NCBI GenBank assembly: GCA_009775125.1
Contig: VSPD01000008.1
Coordinates: 4,947 to 68,946 of the forward strand
Reading direction: 5' to 3'
DNA: 64,000 bases
Origin: Muribaculaceae bacterium
GTDB lineage: Bacteria; Bacteroidota; Bacteroidia; Bacteroidales; Muribaculaceae
Of this stretch, positions 1 through 8,153 are shown piece by piece. Position 1 is the first letter of the stretch. The number at the start of each line of letters is the position of its first letter. The position numbers and the translations under genes were made by a program. Below the pieces are notes generated by a model. It was not told where the DNA came from. It saw nothing but the letters and a program-made list of their open reading frames with translations, and did no database searches.

Positions 1-219
1 CACGTAGTCGCGGTTGACGTCGCGCCAGCATATAGGCACTTGCGATGTGCCGATTATCTTGGCAAATGAGCGGTCTTCATCGCCAAATGGTTTAGGTATC
101 ACGAAGGTTATATCCATGCCTCCACATTCCCACATGCCTTTGGTCAGGCCGTAAGAGGCCGTGCCGAGGCCGCCGAGGATGTGAGGGGGAAATTCCCATC
201 CGAACATTAATGCTTTCAT
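1..219 (-). CDS. Glycogen/starch synthase, N-terminal fragment (cut by window edge)
   Basis: The minus-strand frame starts at an ATG at 219 and runs off the window with no stop, giving 73 residues. It begins MKALMFGWEFPPHILGGLGT, the N-terminal glycine-rich loop of Bacteroidetes glycosyltransferases that act as glycogen synthase, in which the GG loop contacts the nucleotide-sugar donor. It starts 8 bp after the stop of the debranching enzyme, so the two are probably co-transcribed as a glycogen metabolism operon. In related genomes a GH57 amylase often follows; that would lie outside the window. The role is inferred from the N-terminus and context only. Confidence 0.8.
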   Translation of the reverse strand, partial: MKALMFGWEFPPHILGGLGTASYGLTKGMWECGGMDITFVIPKPFGDEDRSFAKIIGTSQVPICWRDVNRDYV

Positions 220-227
220 GTCGCGTT

Positions 228-2192
228 TCAGGTATTAGGAGTTAGGGCTGCATTGAGACGTTTGATTGTGCGTGTGGCGCGGAGGACCTCTGCCACGTTT
301 GTGGCGTGGGATATGGCGCCGCGGCCTGTGTATGGCGGGTTGCCGTCGTAGAGCTGCGAGAGCGAGCCGATGCAGCCTTCGGTCATCTCGTCTTCGAAGC
401 CTATGAGCATGCGGTCGATGTAACTTACGCCGGAGAGGCCAAACACCTTAATATATGCGTCGGCGTAGAAGCCGATGAGCCACGGACGAGCCGGGCCTTG
501 GTGCAGGGCAAGTTCGCGGTCGACGGGCGAGCCTTGGTAGTTGGGCCGGTAGCCGTAAGATTTGGGCGAAAGCGTGCGCAAGCCTTTGGGAGTGAGCAGC
601 TCGCGTGTCACTATGTCGAGCACGCCTTTGCGCTGACGGCGGTCGAGCGGCGAATAGTCGAGTCCGATGGCCACAGCCATGTTGGGGCGCACCTGCGGGT
701 CGGCATACGAGCCGTTGACATAGTCGTAGAGGTATCCGTAGTCGTTGAGGAATGTGTCGACAAACGGCTTTTTCATTGCCTCGGCGGCCTCGGCCCAACG
801 GATGCGGCGGTCGGCCATAGCAGGGTCGGCCTCAGCAAGCGATGCCGTGAACATCAGGGCGTTGTACCACAGGGCGTTGAACTCTACGAGGTAGCCGGTG
901 CGCGGAATCACGGGCACGCCGTTGAGCATCGAGTTCATCCACGACACGGGAGTCGACGTGCCGATTGTGGAGAGCAGGTGGGTGTTGGCGTCGACGCGCA
1001 GGTTGGGATGGCGGTTGTCGAGGATGTAGTCGGCAATCTCGGCGAGGAAATCCATATAGAGCTTGCGCGTGGCATCGTCGCCTTCGGATTTGGCATATTG
1101 CTGAATGGCCCATGCCGTCCAGAGCGGAATGTCAGGAAGGTCGATACCGTGGATTCGATCGCTCAGCTCGCCTTTTTCCATAAATCGGCGCAGGGCGTCG
1201 GCTGCCGTCGCCATTATCTCCTCAAAGTCCTTGCGGTGGTCGATGGCGAGGGTAAGGCCCGGCAGAGCCATCATGGTGTTGCGCGCAAGAACGACACCCC
1301 AGGGATAGCCGGATATTACGAAGTGGCCGTCCTTGGCGGTGAGATAGAATTGCTTGGCGGCATTTTTGAGGCAGTTGTAGAACGATGTGCGCGGAGTGCG
1401 CGACGCTATCTCCTTCTCATACATCTTTGCCAGCGAGCGGGGCGACACCTCGCTCACGCCTGCCGAGAAGATTATCGACTCGCCCTTCTTGATAGGTATC
1501 TCGAAATAGCCGGGCACCCAGAGGTCCTCGGTGTAGGGCACGCCGCGCTCAAGGTCCTTGACATATTCAATGTTTTTATACCAGTGGGGATCGTCGACCC
1601 ATTGGGGCTTGCGCGAGAACTGCATGTAGAGCGTGGGGAAACCTTCGTACATACATGTCGCCACGCCGTTGTCGGCCGGCAGGATTTCGCTGTTGAGGGC
1701 ATCGTTGGCCACACACAGAGAGTTGCTCTCGCGGAAAGCGAGGAACGGCCGGAATTGCAGCGTCGTGGCCGAATGGGCCTCCACGAGCGTGTAGCGGATA
1801 AGGATACGGTTTTCGTGAGAGATGAAAATCTTCTCCTTGGTCAGTATCACGCCGCCCACGCGGAATGTGGTGCGGGGCACGCTTTCACAGTCGAACTCAC
1901 GGATATATTTATGTCCGTTGGGATTGTAGACTCCACCTTGATAGCGGTGCAGCCCCAGGTTGAAGGGCGCGCCGTGCTGAATCACCGTCTCGTCGAGGCT
2001 CGACAGCAGCACATGGGGCTTGTTGCCCATCTCAGGGATAGGCACCACAAAAAGGCCGTGCTGCTTTCGGGTGTTGCAGCCGGCAAGCGTGGTGCAATGG
2101 TAGGCACCCGCTTGGTTTGTGCGCAGCATTTCCTTGGGCAGTGATTGTTCGAGGTTGATGAGTAGATTCTTATCGAATTTAAGATAACTCAT
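228..2192 (-). CDS. Glycogen debranching enzyme (amylo-alpha-1,6-glucosidase type)
   Basis: A 654-residue cytosolic protein with two parts: an N-terminal beta-rich debranching-enzyme domain (about residues 15-250) and a C-terminal (alpha/alpha)6 barrel domain (about 275-650). The barrel signature is visible at 291-313 (GYPW then ALPGL) and at 351-366 (DLPDIPLWTAWAIQQY). It hydrolyses alpha-1,6 branch points of glycogen. It is first in a minus-strand operon with the glycogen synthase at 219 and has its own promoter at 2302-2271. One oddity: the segment usually read as RDT in this family is RNT here (around residues 304-306). Family assignment is firm; the effect of the substitution is unknown. 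Confidence 0.9.
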   Translation of the reverse strand: MSYLKFDKNLLINLEQSLPKEMLRTNQAGAYHCTTLAGCNTRKQHGLFVVPIPEMGNKPHVLLSSLDETVIQHGAPFNLGLHRYQGGVYNPNGHKYIREFDCESVPRTTFRVGGVILTKEKIFISHENRILIRYTLVEAHSATTLQFRPFLAFRESNSLCVANDALNSEILPADNGVATCMYEGFPTLYMQFSRKPQWVDDPHWYKNIEYVKDLERGVPYTEDLWVPGYFEIPIKKGESIIFSAGVSEVSPRSLAKMYEKEIASRTPRTSFYNCLKNAAKQFYLTAKDGHFVISGYPWGVVLARNTMMALPGLTLAIDHRKDFEEIMATAADALRRFMEKGELSDRIHGIDLPDIPLWTAWAIQQYAKSEGDDATRKLYMDFLAEIADYILDNRHPNLRVDANTHLLSTIGTSTPVSWMNSMLNGVPVIPRTGYLVEFNALWYNALMFTASLAEADPAMADRRIRWAEAAEAMKKPFVDTFLNDYGYLYDYVNGSYADPQVRPNMAVAIGLDYSPLDRRQRKGVLDIVTRELLTPKGLRTLSPKSYGYRPNYQGSPVDRELALHQGPARPWLIGFYADAYIKVFGLSGVSYIDRMLIGFEDEMTEGCIGSLSQLYDGNPPYTGRGAISHATNVAEVLRATRTIKRLNAALTPNT

Positions 2193-2270
2193 GAATAATA
2201 TAGATTTTAGGTTGTTCGATTCACAATGTATTTTTATATGGTAGAGGGAGAGGCACTGCTAAGATTTATG

Positions 2271-2302
2271 CGAATTTAGACATTTAATTTGTATTGGGCA
2301 AA
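2271..2302 (-). promoter_or_regulatory. Bacteroidetes promoter for the debranching enzyme operon
   Basis: On the minus strand, TTTG (2302-2299), a 20-nt spacer, then TAAATTCG (2278-2271). This matches the TTTG-N19/21-TAnnTTTG consensus with one mismatch in the -7 box and lies about 80 bp upstream of the start codon at 2192. Confidence 0.55.
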
Positions 2303-2334
2303 AAAAAATAACATTTTTCACAAAAATTTCTTAA

Positions 2335-2415
2335 CGAGGCCGCCGTCAATCGACTTCTCTCGGCTTAAATCGATTTATTTCGAAATATTTCGATTTAAAT
2401 CGGCCGGCGGCCCTC
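2335..2415. repeat. Nested imperfect palindrome in a divergent promoter region
   Basis: The outer arms are GC-rich (GAGGCCGCCG against CGGCGGCCCTC, one extra base). The inner part is AT-rich with repeated ATCGATTTA/TTTCGAAA units arranged around a TTCGAA centre. It lies between the two divergent promoters of the glycogen operon and the secreted nuclease. It could be an RNA or cruciform hairpin or a protein-binding site; nothing in the sequence decides between these. Confidence 0.4.
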
Positions 2416-2421
2416 AAAACT

Positions 2422-2453
2422 TTTGCTGAATTGAATTATTATATGTATTTTTG
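2422..2453 (+). promoter_or_regulatory. Bacteroidetes promoter for the secreted nuclease
   Basis: TTTG (2422-2425), exactly 20 nt, then TATTTTTG (2446-2453): a full match to the Bacteroidetes sigma factor consensus. It ends 28 nt before the ATG at 2482 and so supports that start over the longer frame that opens at 2431 with TTG. Confidence 0.75.
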
Positions 2454-2481
2454 CGTCAAAATTTTTCATTCGACCTTAAAA

Positions 2482-3513
2482 ATGAAGCGTATCCCGTTAC
2501 TTCTGGCAGCCCTGCTTATGTGCTCGGCTGCAACGATGGCGCAGGGCCGCAAGATGGCTGCCGCAGGCGTCGCTTTCTACAACCTTGAAAACCTGTTCGA
2601 CACGATTCCGAACAATCCCGAAAACCGCGACGCGGAATTCACACCCGCAGGCTCGCGCCAGTGGAACGGCGTCAAGTATTGGAACAAAATCCACAACCTT
2701 GCCTATGCCATCTCGCAGATGACATCGAAAATCACCCCCATGGGCCCGGCTGTGCTCGGCGTTTCCGAGATTGAAAACAAATCGGTGCTCGACGACCTTG
2801 TGGCCGATCCGCAGATAGCGGCGTGGAACCTGCAAGTGGTGCACCACGACTCGCCCGATGCCCGTGGCGTCGACGTAGGCCTGCTCTACAACCCCAAATA
2901 TTTCTTCCTTGAAAATGTAACCAACCACCGCCTCACGGCAGTGAAATTCCGCACACGCGACCAAATGTGTGTCGTTGGCCGCCTCTTGGGCGAGCCTATG
3001 GCGTTTATCGTCAACCACTGGCCTTCGCGTCTTGGCGGACAGGAAAAATCGTCGCCCTCGCGCGAGGCAGCGGCCGCCCTCTCCAAGGCTATCGCCGACT
3101 CGCTCTGGGCCATCAACCCCGACATGGGCGTGATAATAATGGGCGACCTCAACGACGACCCGATGGATAAATCGTGCGCCAAGGTGCTCGGAGCCAAAAA
3201 GAAAAAAGACGGCGTGGACGCTCACGGCTTCTTCAACCCCTGGTGGTCGATGCTCGACAAAGGCATCGGCACCCTCGCCTACAAATCGTCGTGGAACCTC
3301 TTCGACCAGATTATCCTCTCCGGCAACCTCGTCAACACCCCCGACGACCGCTGGCATTTCCTCCGCGCCGAAGTGTTCAACCGCGAGTTCCTTAAAGACA
3401 CCGAAGGCAACCGCCAGGGCTATCCTCGCCGCACATTCTCGGCCGGCATGTACCTCAACGGCTATTCCGACCACTTCCCTACCGAGGTATTCCTCGTAAA
3501 AACCGTAAAGTAA
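2482..3513 (+). CDS. Secreted endonuclease/exonuclease/phosphatase family protein
   Basis: 343 residues with a signal peptide (MKRIPLLLAALLMCSAATMA). The EEP fold is recognised from FYNLENLFDT near the mature N-terminus, the metal-binding Glu in VSEIENKSVL, GVDVGLLY, the NHWPSR segment, IIMGDLNDDP (Asp/Asn catalytic pair) and the closing YSDHFPTEV with the catalytic His. Such proteins are metal-dependent phosphodiesterases or nucleases exported to the periplasm or surface in Bacteroidales. The true substrate (DNA, RNA or phospholipid-like) cannot be read from the sequence. The start at 2482 is chosen because the signal peptide begins there and the promoter overlaps the longer frame. It is a single-gene unit followed by a terminator. 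Confidence 0.88.
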   Translation: MKRIPLLLAALLMCSAATMAQGRKMAAAGVAFYNLENLFDTIPNNPENRDAEFTPAGSRQWNGVKYWNKIHNLAYAISQMTSKITPMGPAVLGVSEIENKSVLDDLVADPQIAAWNLQVVHHDSPDARGVDVGLLYNPKYFFLENVTNHRLTAVKFRTRDQMCVVGRLLGEPMAFIVNHWPSRLGGQEKSSPSREAAAALSKAIADSLWAINPDMGVIIMGDLNDDPMDKSCAKVLGAKKKKDGVDAHGFFNPWWSMLDKGIGTLAYKSSWNLFDQIILSGNLVNTPDDRWHFLRAEVFNREFLKDTEGNRQGYPRRTFSAGMYLNGYSDHFPTEVFLVKTVK

Positions 3514-3525
3514 TATTAAATAATG

Positions 3526-3566
3526 TTAAGCGCGGGGAATCTTACACCCTGCGCTTAGCATTTTTT
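3526..3566 (+). terminator. Rho-independent terminator after the nuclease gene
   Basis: A 13-bp stem (GUUAAGCGCGGGG pairing with CCCUGCGCUUAGC, including G-U pairs) with a 7 to 9-nt loop, followed after GCA by a run of six T. It lies 13 bp after the stop codon. Confidence 0.75.
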
Positions 3567-3568
3567 CG

Positions 3569-3576
3569 TATTTTTG
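3569..3576 (+). promoter_or_regulatory. -7 promoter box of the secreted 582-residue protein
   Basis: TATTTTTG matches TAnnTTTG and lies 31 bp before the ATG at 3608. No clean TTTG is found at -33, which would fall inside the terminator stem, so the promoter may be weaker or activator-dependent. Confidence 0.5.
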
Positions 3577-3607
3577 CAATAATTTCATTAACTAATAAAT
3601 CTTATTT

Positions 3608-5356
3608 ATGAAAAAATTTTTACTCACATGCGCTGCTGTCCTCGGCATCGGAACTTTCGCTTCCGCCGAAACAGTAACCTACACTTACAGTGAACAAGGG
3701 TTTGCCAACGCCGCCGCCCTCACTGAAATCACATATGATGGTGTGAATGTCTCATATGCAAAAGGCTCCAACAGCAACGGCCCCGCATATTACAACACCG
3801 GTAAAGCCGGACGTCTGTATGGCGGCAACTCCATCACATTCTCCGTGGAAGAAGGTTCTACAATTACCGACATTACTTTTACTGTTGGCAACAGCAACAA
3901 ATTCAACGCTGCATCCACTGCAAACGCAGGCACTTTTGATGCAACTAACGCCAAATGGAGCGGAGAAGCTCAAACCGTAACAATTACACAAGGCGGAACC
4001 TCCGGCCATGTGCGCATTGAATCATGGACACTTACCTATACTGCCGGTGAGGCTCCTGCTGTTGCCAAGCCCGTAATCACCCCCAACGGCGGCTATGTGA
4101 AGGCCGGTGACAAGATTGCTATCGAATGTGCTACCGAAGGCGCTGAAATCTACTACACCCTCGACGGCGACACCCCCGACAAGTCTTCCGACAAATACAC
4201 AGGTGAAATCGTAGTGAACGAAACCGAAGACTTCACCCTCACAGCCGTGGCTTATGTAGGCGAAGATGCTTCTGCCGCCGCTTCCGCCGACTTCAAGGTG
4301 ATGCCCGTCCTCAACGCCATCAACGAGATATTTTTGCAAACCAAAGGCGCACAGGTTATAGTAAACGCCGAGGTTGTCGTAACCTACAAGAACGGTGCCT
4401 ACAACTACGTTTACGACCTCAACCGCTCTTGCTTTGGCATGATTTACCAATACGACTTCGTGCCCAACGTTGGCGACAAGATTGCCGCAGGCTGGACAGC
4501 TACCGTCGACAAATTCAAAGGTCTCTGGCAGTTCAAAAACCCCACAGGCTGCACCGTGGCTGAAACCGACGTGAAACTTCCAGAACCCATGCGCACCCAC
4601 GGCTACGACATCGGCTACATATCCGCATCCATGCAGTGCCAGCTCATGCGCCTGCAAGAAGTGACTTTCGCTGAAGCAACTCCCGAAGCCGCCTCGGCTT
4701 TCACCGGCACACTTGTAAACGAAGATGAACCCGAAGGCTATGTAACCGCCAACTTCTACAACCAGTTCAAAACAGCGTCTGTTGAGGCCGGCACTTACGA
4801 CGTTATCGCTTACGTATCCGTACGCCAGGATTCCGACAACGACCCCGTTAAAATCCAATTCTTCCCCGTTGCTTACGAACTTTCCGAACCGGAAGAATAC
4901 AACCTCTACATCGCCGGTGAATTCAACAATTGGGATTACGACAACGCTCCCGCAATGGAATTCGACGGTGTCGCCACCTATACCTACACAGCTGAATTCA
5001 ACGGCGAGAAAGCATTCTCTATCTCCGAAGCTCTCGGCGAAGAATTTGAAAGGGCTACATTCATGACAGCCGACGGCACAGTGAAGGTTGGCGAAACCAC
5101 TCCGCTCGACTTCGACTACGACGAAATCGGCAAAATCACCTTCGAAGGCGCCAACGGCGAATACAAAATCACCGTTGTGATGAACGAGGAAACAATGACC
5201 CTCAACATCTCATCCACCTCCGGCATCGCCGACATCGAAGCAGCCGACACAGCTGCCCGCTACTTCAACCTCCAAGGCGTAGAAGTTGCCAACCCCTCCA
5301 CCGGCATCTACATCCGCGTTGCAGGCGGCAAAGCCACCAAAGTCCTCGTTGACTAA
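3608..5356 (+). CDS. Secreted multidomain protein with chitobiase-C-like domain and C-terminal sorting-like tail
   Basis: 582 residues. A signal peptide (about 1-20) is followed by a beta-rich Ser/Thr/Asn-rich module (about 21-150). Next is a chitobiase/hexosaminidase C-terminal-like domain (about 155-235, with EIYYTLDGDTPDKSS). Then comes an OB-fold-like segment (about 240-310) and a starch-binding-like module beginning YIAGEFNNWDYD. The last 45 residues (RYFNLQGVEV then GIYIRVAGGKATKVLVD) resemble the C-terminal sorting or anchoring tails common in Bacteroidales surface proteins. No catalytic domain is visible, so a surface adhesin or glycan-binding protein is a reasonable but unproven guess. 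Monocistronic, with hairpins on both sides. Confidence 0.7.
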   Translation: MKKFLLTCAAVLGIGTFASAETVTYTYSEQGFANAAALTEITYDGVNVSYAKGSNSNGPAYYNTGKAGRLYGGNSITFSVEEGSTITDITFTVGNSNKFNAASTANAGTFDATNAKWSGEAQTVTITQGGTSGHVRIESWTLTYTAGEAPAVAKPVITPNGGYVKAGDKIAIECATEGAEIYYTLDGDTPDKSSDKYTGEIVVNETEDFTLTAVAYVGEDASAAASADFKVMPVLNAINEIFLQTKGAQVIVNAEVVVTYKNGAYNYVYDLNRSCFGMIYQYDFVPNVGDKIAAGWTATVDKFKGLWQFKNPTGCTVAETDVKLPEPMRTHGYDIGYISASMQCQLMRLQEVTFAEATPEAASAFTGTLVNEDEPEGYVTANFYNQFKTASVEAGTYDVIAYVSVRQDSDNDPVKIQFFPVAYELSEPEEYNLYIAGEFNNWDYDNAPAMEFDGVATYTYTAEFNGEKAFSISEALGEEFERATFMTADGTVKVGETTPLDFDYDEIGKITFEGANGEYKITVVMNEETMTLNISSTSGIADIEAADTAARYFNLQGVEVANPSTGIYIRVAGGKATKVLVD

Positions 5357-5372
5357 TTAAGCAGTAACGCTT

Positions 5373-5396
5373 AGGAACGCAAGCCTCCGGCTTGCG
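5373..5396. repeat. Intergenic palindromic repeat, family A (copy 1)
   Basis: AGGAACGCAAGCC-TCC-GGCTTGCG. The core GCAAGCC/GGCTTGC is self-complementary. The same string recurs at 8085-8108, again directly after a stop codon. It looks like a REP-type intergenic element. Confidence 0.6.
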
Positions 5397-5400
5397 ACCT

Positions 5401-5470
5401 TATAAGACAGAAGAACAGGAGAAACAGGAGATTAAAACCCTCCTGATTCTCCTGTTCTTCTGTCTTTATA
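5401..5470. terminator. Long intergenic hairpin, possible terminator (family D)
   Basis: Two 27-nt arms (5404-5430 and 5440-5466) are complementary except for one position, with a 9-nt loop. The arms carry repeated ACAGGAG units. The hairpin lies after the secreted protein gene and is followed by TATATTTT. Related sequence recurs between wzc and the flippase (53451-53573). Confidence 0.55.
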
Positions 5471-5471
5471 T

Positions 5472-5502
5472 TTTGACGAATGAAGGAAAAACATTAATTT
5501 TG
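5472..5502 (+). promoter_or_regulatory. Bacteroidetes promoter for DUF4250-helicase operon
   Basis: TTTG (5472-5475), a 19-nt spacer and TAATTTTG (5495-5502). It lies 79 bp before the ATG at 5582, with a palindromic repeat in the leader. Confidence 0.65.
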
Positions 5503-5521
5503 TAAAAAAATTAACCTTTGC

Positions 5522-5550
5522 CGCGGACGCACGAGCCGTGCGTCCCTACA
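5522..5550. repeat. Intergenic palindromic repeat, family B (copy 1)
   Basis: A 29-nt element with self-complementary arms GGACGCACG and CGTGCGTCC around AGC, identical over its full length to 17897-17925. It lies in the 5' leader of the DUF4250 gene. Confidence 0.65.
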
Positions 5551-5581
5551 TTGATAATTCATTTTTAGATATATATTTGAA

Positions 5582-5767
5582 ATGAACTATACCGACCTTC
5601 CGGAAAATCCCGCAATGCTGCTCAGTTTCATCAACACGAAGCTGCGCGACATATACCCTTCGCTCGACGCCCTGTGCGACGACATGCACATCTCCCGCCC
5701 CGACCTCGAACGGCGTCTTGCCGAGGCCGGATTTGAATACTCGCCCGAATTCAACAAATTCTGGTAA
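5582..5767 (+). CDS. DUF4250 domain-containing small protein
   Basis: 61 residues. LPENPAMLLSFINTKLRD near the N-terminus and AGFEYSPEFNKFW at the C-terminus are the recognisable ends of the DUF4250 family, which is found in many Firmicutes and Bacteroidetes with no known function. The protein has a helix-turn-helix-like predicted character (LDALCDDMHISRPDLERRL), which hints at DNA binding, but this is inference. Its TAA is followed directly by the ATG of the helicase with no gap, so translation of the two is probably coupled. Confidence 0.85.
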   Translation: MNYTDLPENPAMLLSFINTKLRDIYPSLDALCDDMHISRPDLERRLAEAGFEYSPEFNKFW

Positions 5768-8086
5768 ATGGAAGACTATCTATCGCAACTCAACGACCAG
5801 CAGCGCGCTGCCGTGGAATACTGCGACGGGCCGCAACTGGTTATAGCCGGAGCCGGGTCGGGCAAGACCCGTGTGCTCACATACAAGATTGTGCACCTGA
5901 TGACGCGCGGCATCGAGCCTTACCGCATCATGGCGCTCACATTCACCAACAAGGCAGCCCGCGAGATGCGCGAGCGCATCGAGACGCTTGTCGGCCCGCG
6001 CCATGCCGCGCAACTGTGGATGGGCACGTTCCACTCCATATTCTCGCGCATACTCCACCGCCATGCCGACCGCCTGGGGTTCGCCTCAAATTTCACCATC
6101 TACGACTCCAACGACTCGCGCAACCTTATCAAGATGATAATCCGCGACATGGAACTCGACGAAAAGGCATATAAGCCGGCCACTGTGCAAAGCCTCATTT
6201 CCACGGCCAAGAACGCCCTGATAGGCCCCGACGCCTACGCCGCCGACCGCGACATACGCGACAGCGACCGACGCGCACGCCGCGAGCGCATGGCCGAAAT
6301 CTACCGCGCCTACGTCCACCGCTGCCATGTGGCCGGAGCCATGGATTTCGACGACCTGCTCTACTACACAAATGTGCTTTTCCGCGACAATGCCGACATT
6401 TTGCGTCACTATCAGGAGTTTTTCTCCTATGTGCTTGTCGACGAGTACCAGGACACCAACTTTGCCCAGCACCTTATCGTGTCGATGCTGTGCGAGCAGT
6501 CGAAAGCTCTGTGTGTGGTGGGCGACGACGCGCAAAGCATATATTCGTTCCGCGGGGCCAATATCCGCAACATCCTCAACCTGCGCAACGCCTACCCCGA
6601 CCTGCGCACGTTCAAGCTCGAGCAAAACTATCGCTCGACACAGAATATAATCAAGGCCGCAAACACGCTCATCGCCAAAAACGAAGAACAGATACGCAAG
6701 GAAGTGTTCTCGCGCAACGACCCCGGCGAGCGCATCGAGGTGGTGCGTTGCTACTCCGACTTTGAGGAAGCATCGGTGGTGGCCAACCGGATAGCCTCGG
6801 TGAAACGCACCTCGGGCGATTCCTACGAGGAATTTGCCATACTGTCGCGCACCAACGCGCAAAGCCGCGTCTTTGAGGAAGCCCTGCGCAAACGCGCCAT
6901 CCCCTACCGCATCTACGGCGGCCTGTCGTTCTACCAGCGCGCCGAAATCAAGGATGCCGTGGCCTACTTCCGCCTCAGCGTCAACCCCGACGATGACGAG
7001 GCTTTGCGCCGAGTGATAAACGTGCCGGCACGCGGCATCGGCCAGACCACCATGCAGAAAGTGACCCGCGCCGCCATCGACGAATCGGTGAGCCTCTATC
7101 ATATCATAACAAACCTCGACAAGTTCGACATAGGCATCAACAAGGGCACACGTGCCAAGCTCGAAGGCTTTGCCGCGCTCATCGGCTCGTTTATCAAAGC
7201 CAATGCCGACGGCGACGACGCCCTCACTGCCGCGCGAAAGATTATTACAGACTCGCGCCTGATGGCCATGTACATTTCCGACACCACCCCCGAGAGCATT
7301 TCGAAACAAGAAAACCTCGAGGAACTGCTTAATTCGGTGCAGAGCTTCGTAACCGACCGCACCGAGGAGGGCAACACCGAAAATGTGTTCATGACCGACT
7401 TCCTCTCCGAAGTGTCGCTCGCTACCGACCAGGACCGTAGCGACGACGACTCCAACGAAAAAGTGACTCTCATGACCATCCACGCCGCCAAAGGCCTCGA
7501 ATTTTCCAATATCTTCGTTGTGGGCGTGGAGGAGGACCTTCTGCCGTCGGCCATGAGCAAGAACTCGCCGCGCGAGATAGAGGAAGAACGCCGCCTGCTA
7601 TATGTGGCAATAACGCGCGCCAAGAAATTCTGCATGATGAGCTATGCATCAAGCCGCTACCGTAACGGCCAGACCGAGATGACGAAGCCCTCGCGTTTCC
7701 TGCGCGACATCGACCCGCTGCTGCTCAACTTTGTGCAAGGCACGCCCGTGCCCTCGGTCGACCCGACTGAGCGTTACCGTGCGTCATTTCCGGGAAGCGG
7801 ACAAAGCCCTTTCCGGCGCGACTATGGCACGCCTGTCACGCCCTCGCGCGGCTATGGTCGCACCGCGCCGGCAGCTCCACGGCCATCGTCGCCTATTCCT
7901 TCTGCCGACGGTATCCACACTCCGGCCGAAGTGGACGCCGGCATGAAAATCGAGCACTCGAAATTTGGCGTGGGCGTGATTCTTAAAGTAGACACGTCGC
8001 GCTCCGACGCCACCATCGTGGTCCGCTTCAACAATGTGGACGTAAAAACCCTAATGCTCAAATACGCGAAATTCAAAATCTTGTAG
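5768..8086 (+). CDS. uvrD: UvrD/PcrA-type superfamily 1A DNA helicase
   Basis: 772 residues. The SF1A motifs are all present in order: Q-motif region LNDQQRAAVEY, Walker A GAGSGKT (28-34), TFTNKAAREMRERI (Ia), DEYQDTN (II), GDDAQSIYSFRGA (III), EQNYRST (IV), TIHAAKGLEF (V) and AITRAKK (VI). The C-terminus has a Pro/Ser-rich linker and then a Tudor-like PcrA C-terminal domain (IEHSKFGVGVILKVD). It is a 3'-5' helicase for nucleotide excision and mismatch repair and for clearing the fork; in PcrA this C-terminal domain contacts RNA polymerase. It is coupled to DUF4250 upstream. PcrA rather than Rep is favoured by the C-terminal domain. Confidence 0.93.
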   Translation: MEDYLSQLNDQQRAAVEYCDGPQLVIAGAGSGKTRVLTYKIVHLMTRGIEPYRIMALTFTNKAAREMRERIETLVGPRHAAQLWMGTFHSIFSRILHRHADRLGFASNFTIYDSNDSRNLIKMIIRDMELDEKAYKPATVQSLISTAKNALIGPDAYAADRDIRDSDRRARRERMAEIYRAYVHRCHVAGAMDFDDLLYYTNVLFRDNADILRHYQEFFSYVLVDEYQDTNFAQHLIVSMLCEQSKALCVVGDDAQSIYSFRGANIRNILNLRNAYPDLRTFKLEQNYRSTQNIIKAANTLIAKNEEQIRKEVFSRNDPGERIEVVRCYSDFEEASVVANRIASVKRTSGDSYEEFAILSRTNAQSRVFEEALRKRAIPYRIYGGLSFYQRAEIKDAVAYFRLSVNPDDDEALRRVINVPARGIGQTTMQKVTRAAIDESVSLYHIITNLDKFDIGINKGTRAKLEGFAALIGSFIKANADGDDALTAARKIITDSRLMAMYISDTTPESISKQENLEELLNSVQSFVTDRTEEGNTENVFMTDFLSEVSLATDQDRSDDDSNEKVTLMTIHAAKGLEFSNIFVVGVEEDLLPSAMSKNSPREIEEERRLLYVAITRAKKFCMMSYASSRYRNGQTEMTKPSRFLRDIDPLLLNFVQGTPVPSVDPTERYRASFPGSGQSPFRRDYGTPVTPSRGYGRTAPAAPRPSSPIPSADGIHTPAEVDAGMKIEHSKFGVGVILKVDTSRSDATIVVRFNNVDVKTLMLKYAKFKIL

Positions 8087-8141
8087 GAACGCAAGCCTCC
8101 GGCTTGCGAATTATACCCACAAGCCGGAGGCTTGTGTTCCT
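8085..8141. repeat. Family A palindromic repeat, inverted pair (copies 2 and 3)
   Basis: Left arm 8085-8106 and right arm 8120-8141 are complementary over 22 nt apart from one G-U pair. Each arm carries the GCAAGCC/GGCTTGC-type palindrome. The left copy begins inside the helicase stop codon. It may act as a terminator-like or mRNA-stabilising hairpin between the helicase and nspC. Confidence 0.6.
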
Positions 8142-8153
8142 AACATAAATATA

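Noticed and set aside
306..2144. A 612-residue open frame on the plus strand opposite the debranching enzyme
   Set aside because: Its codons follow the reverse complement of a clear enzyme gene, composition is unlike a real protein (many His, Arg, Val) and no domain is visible.
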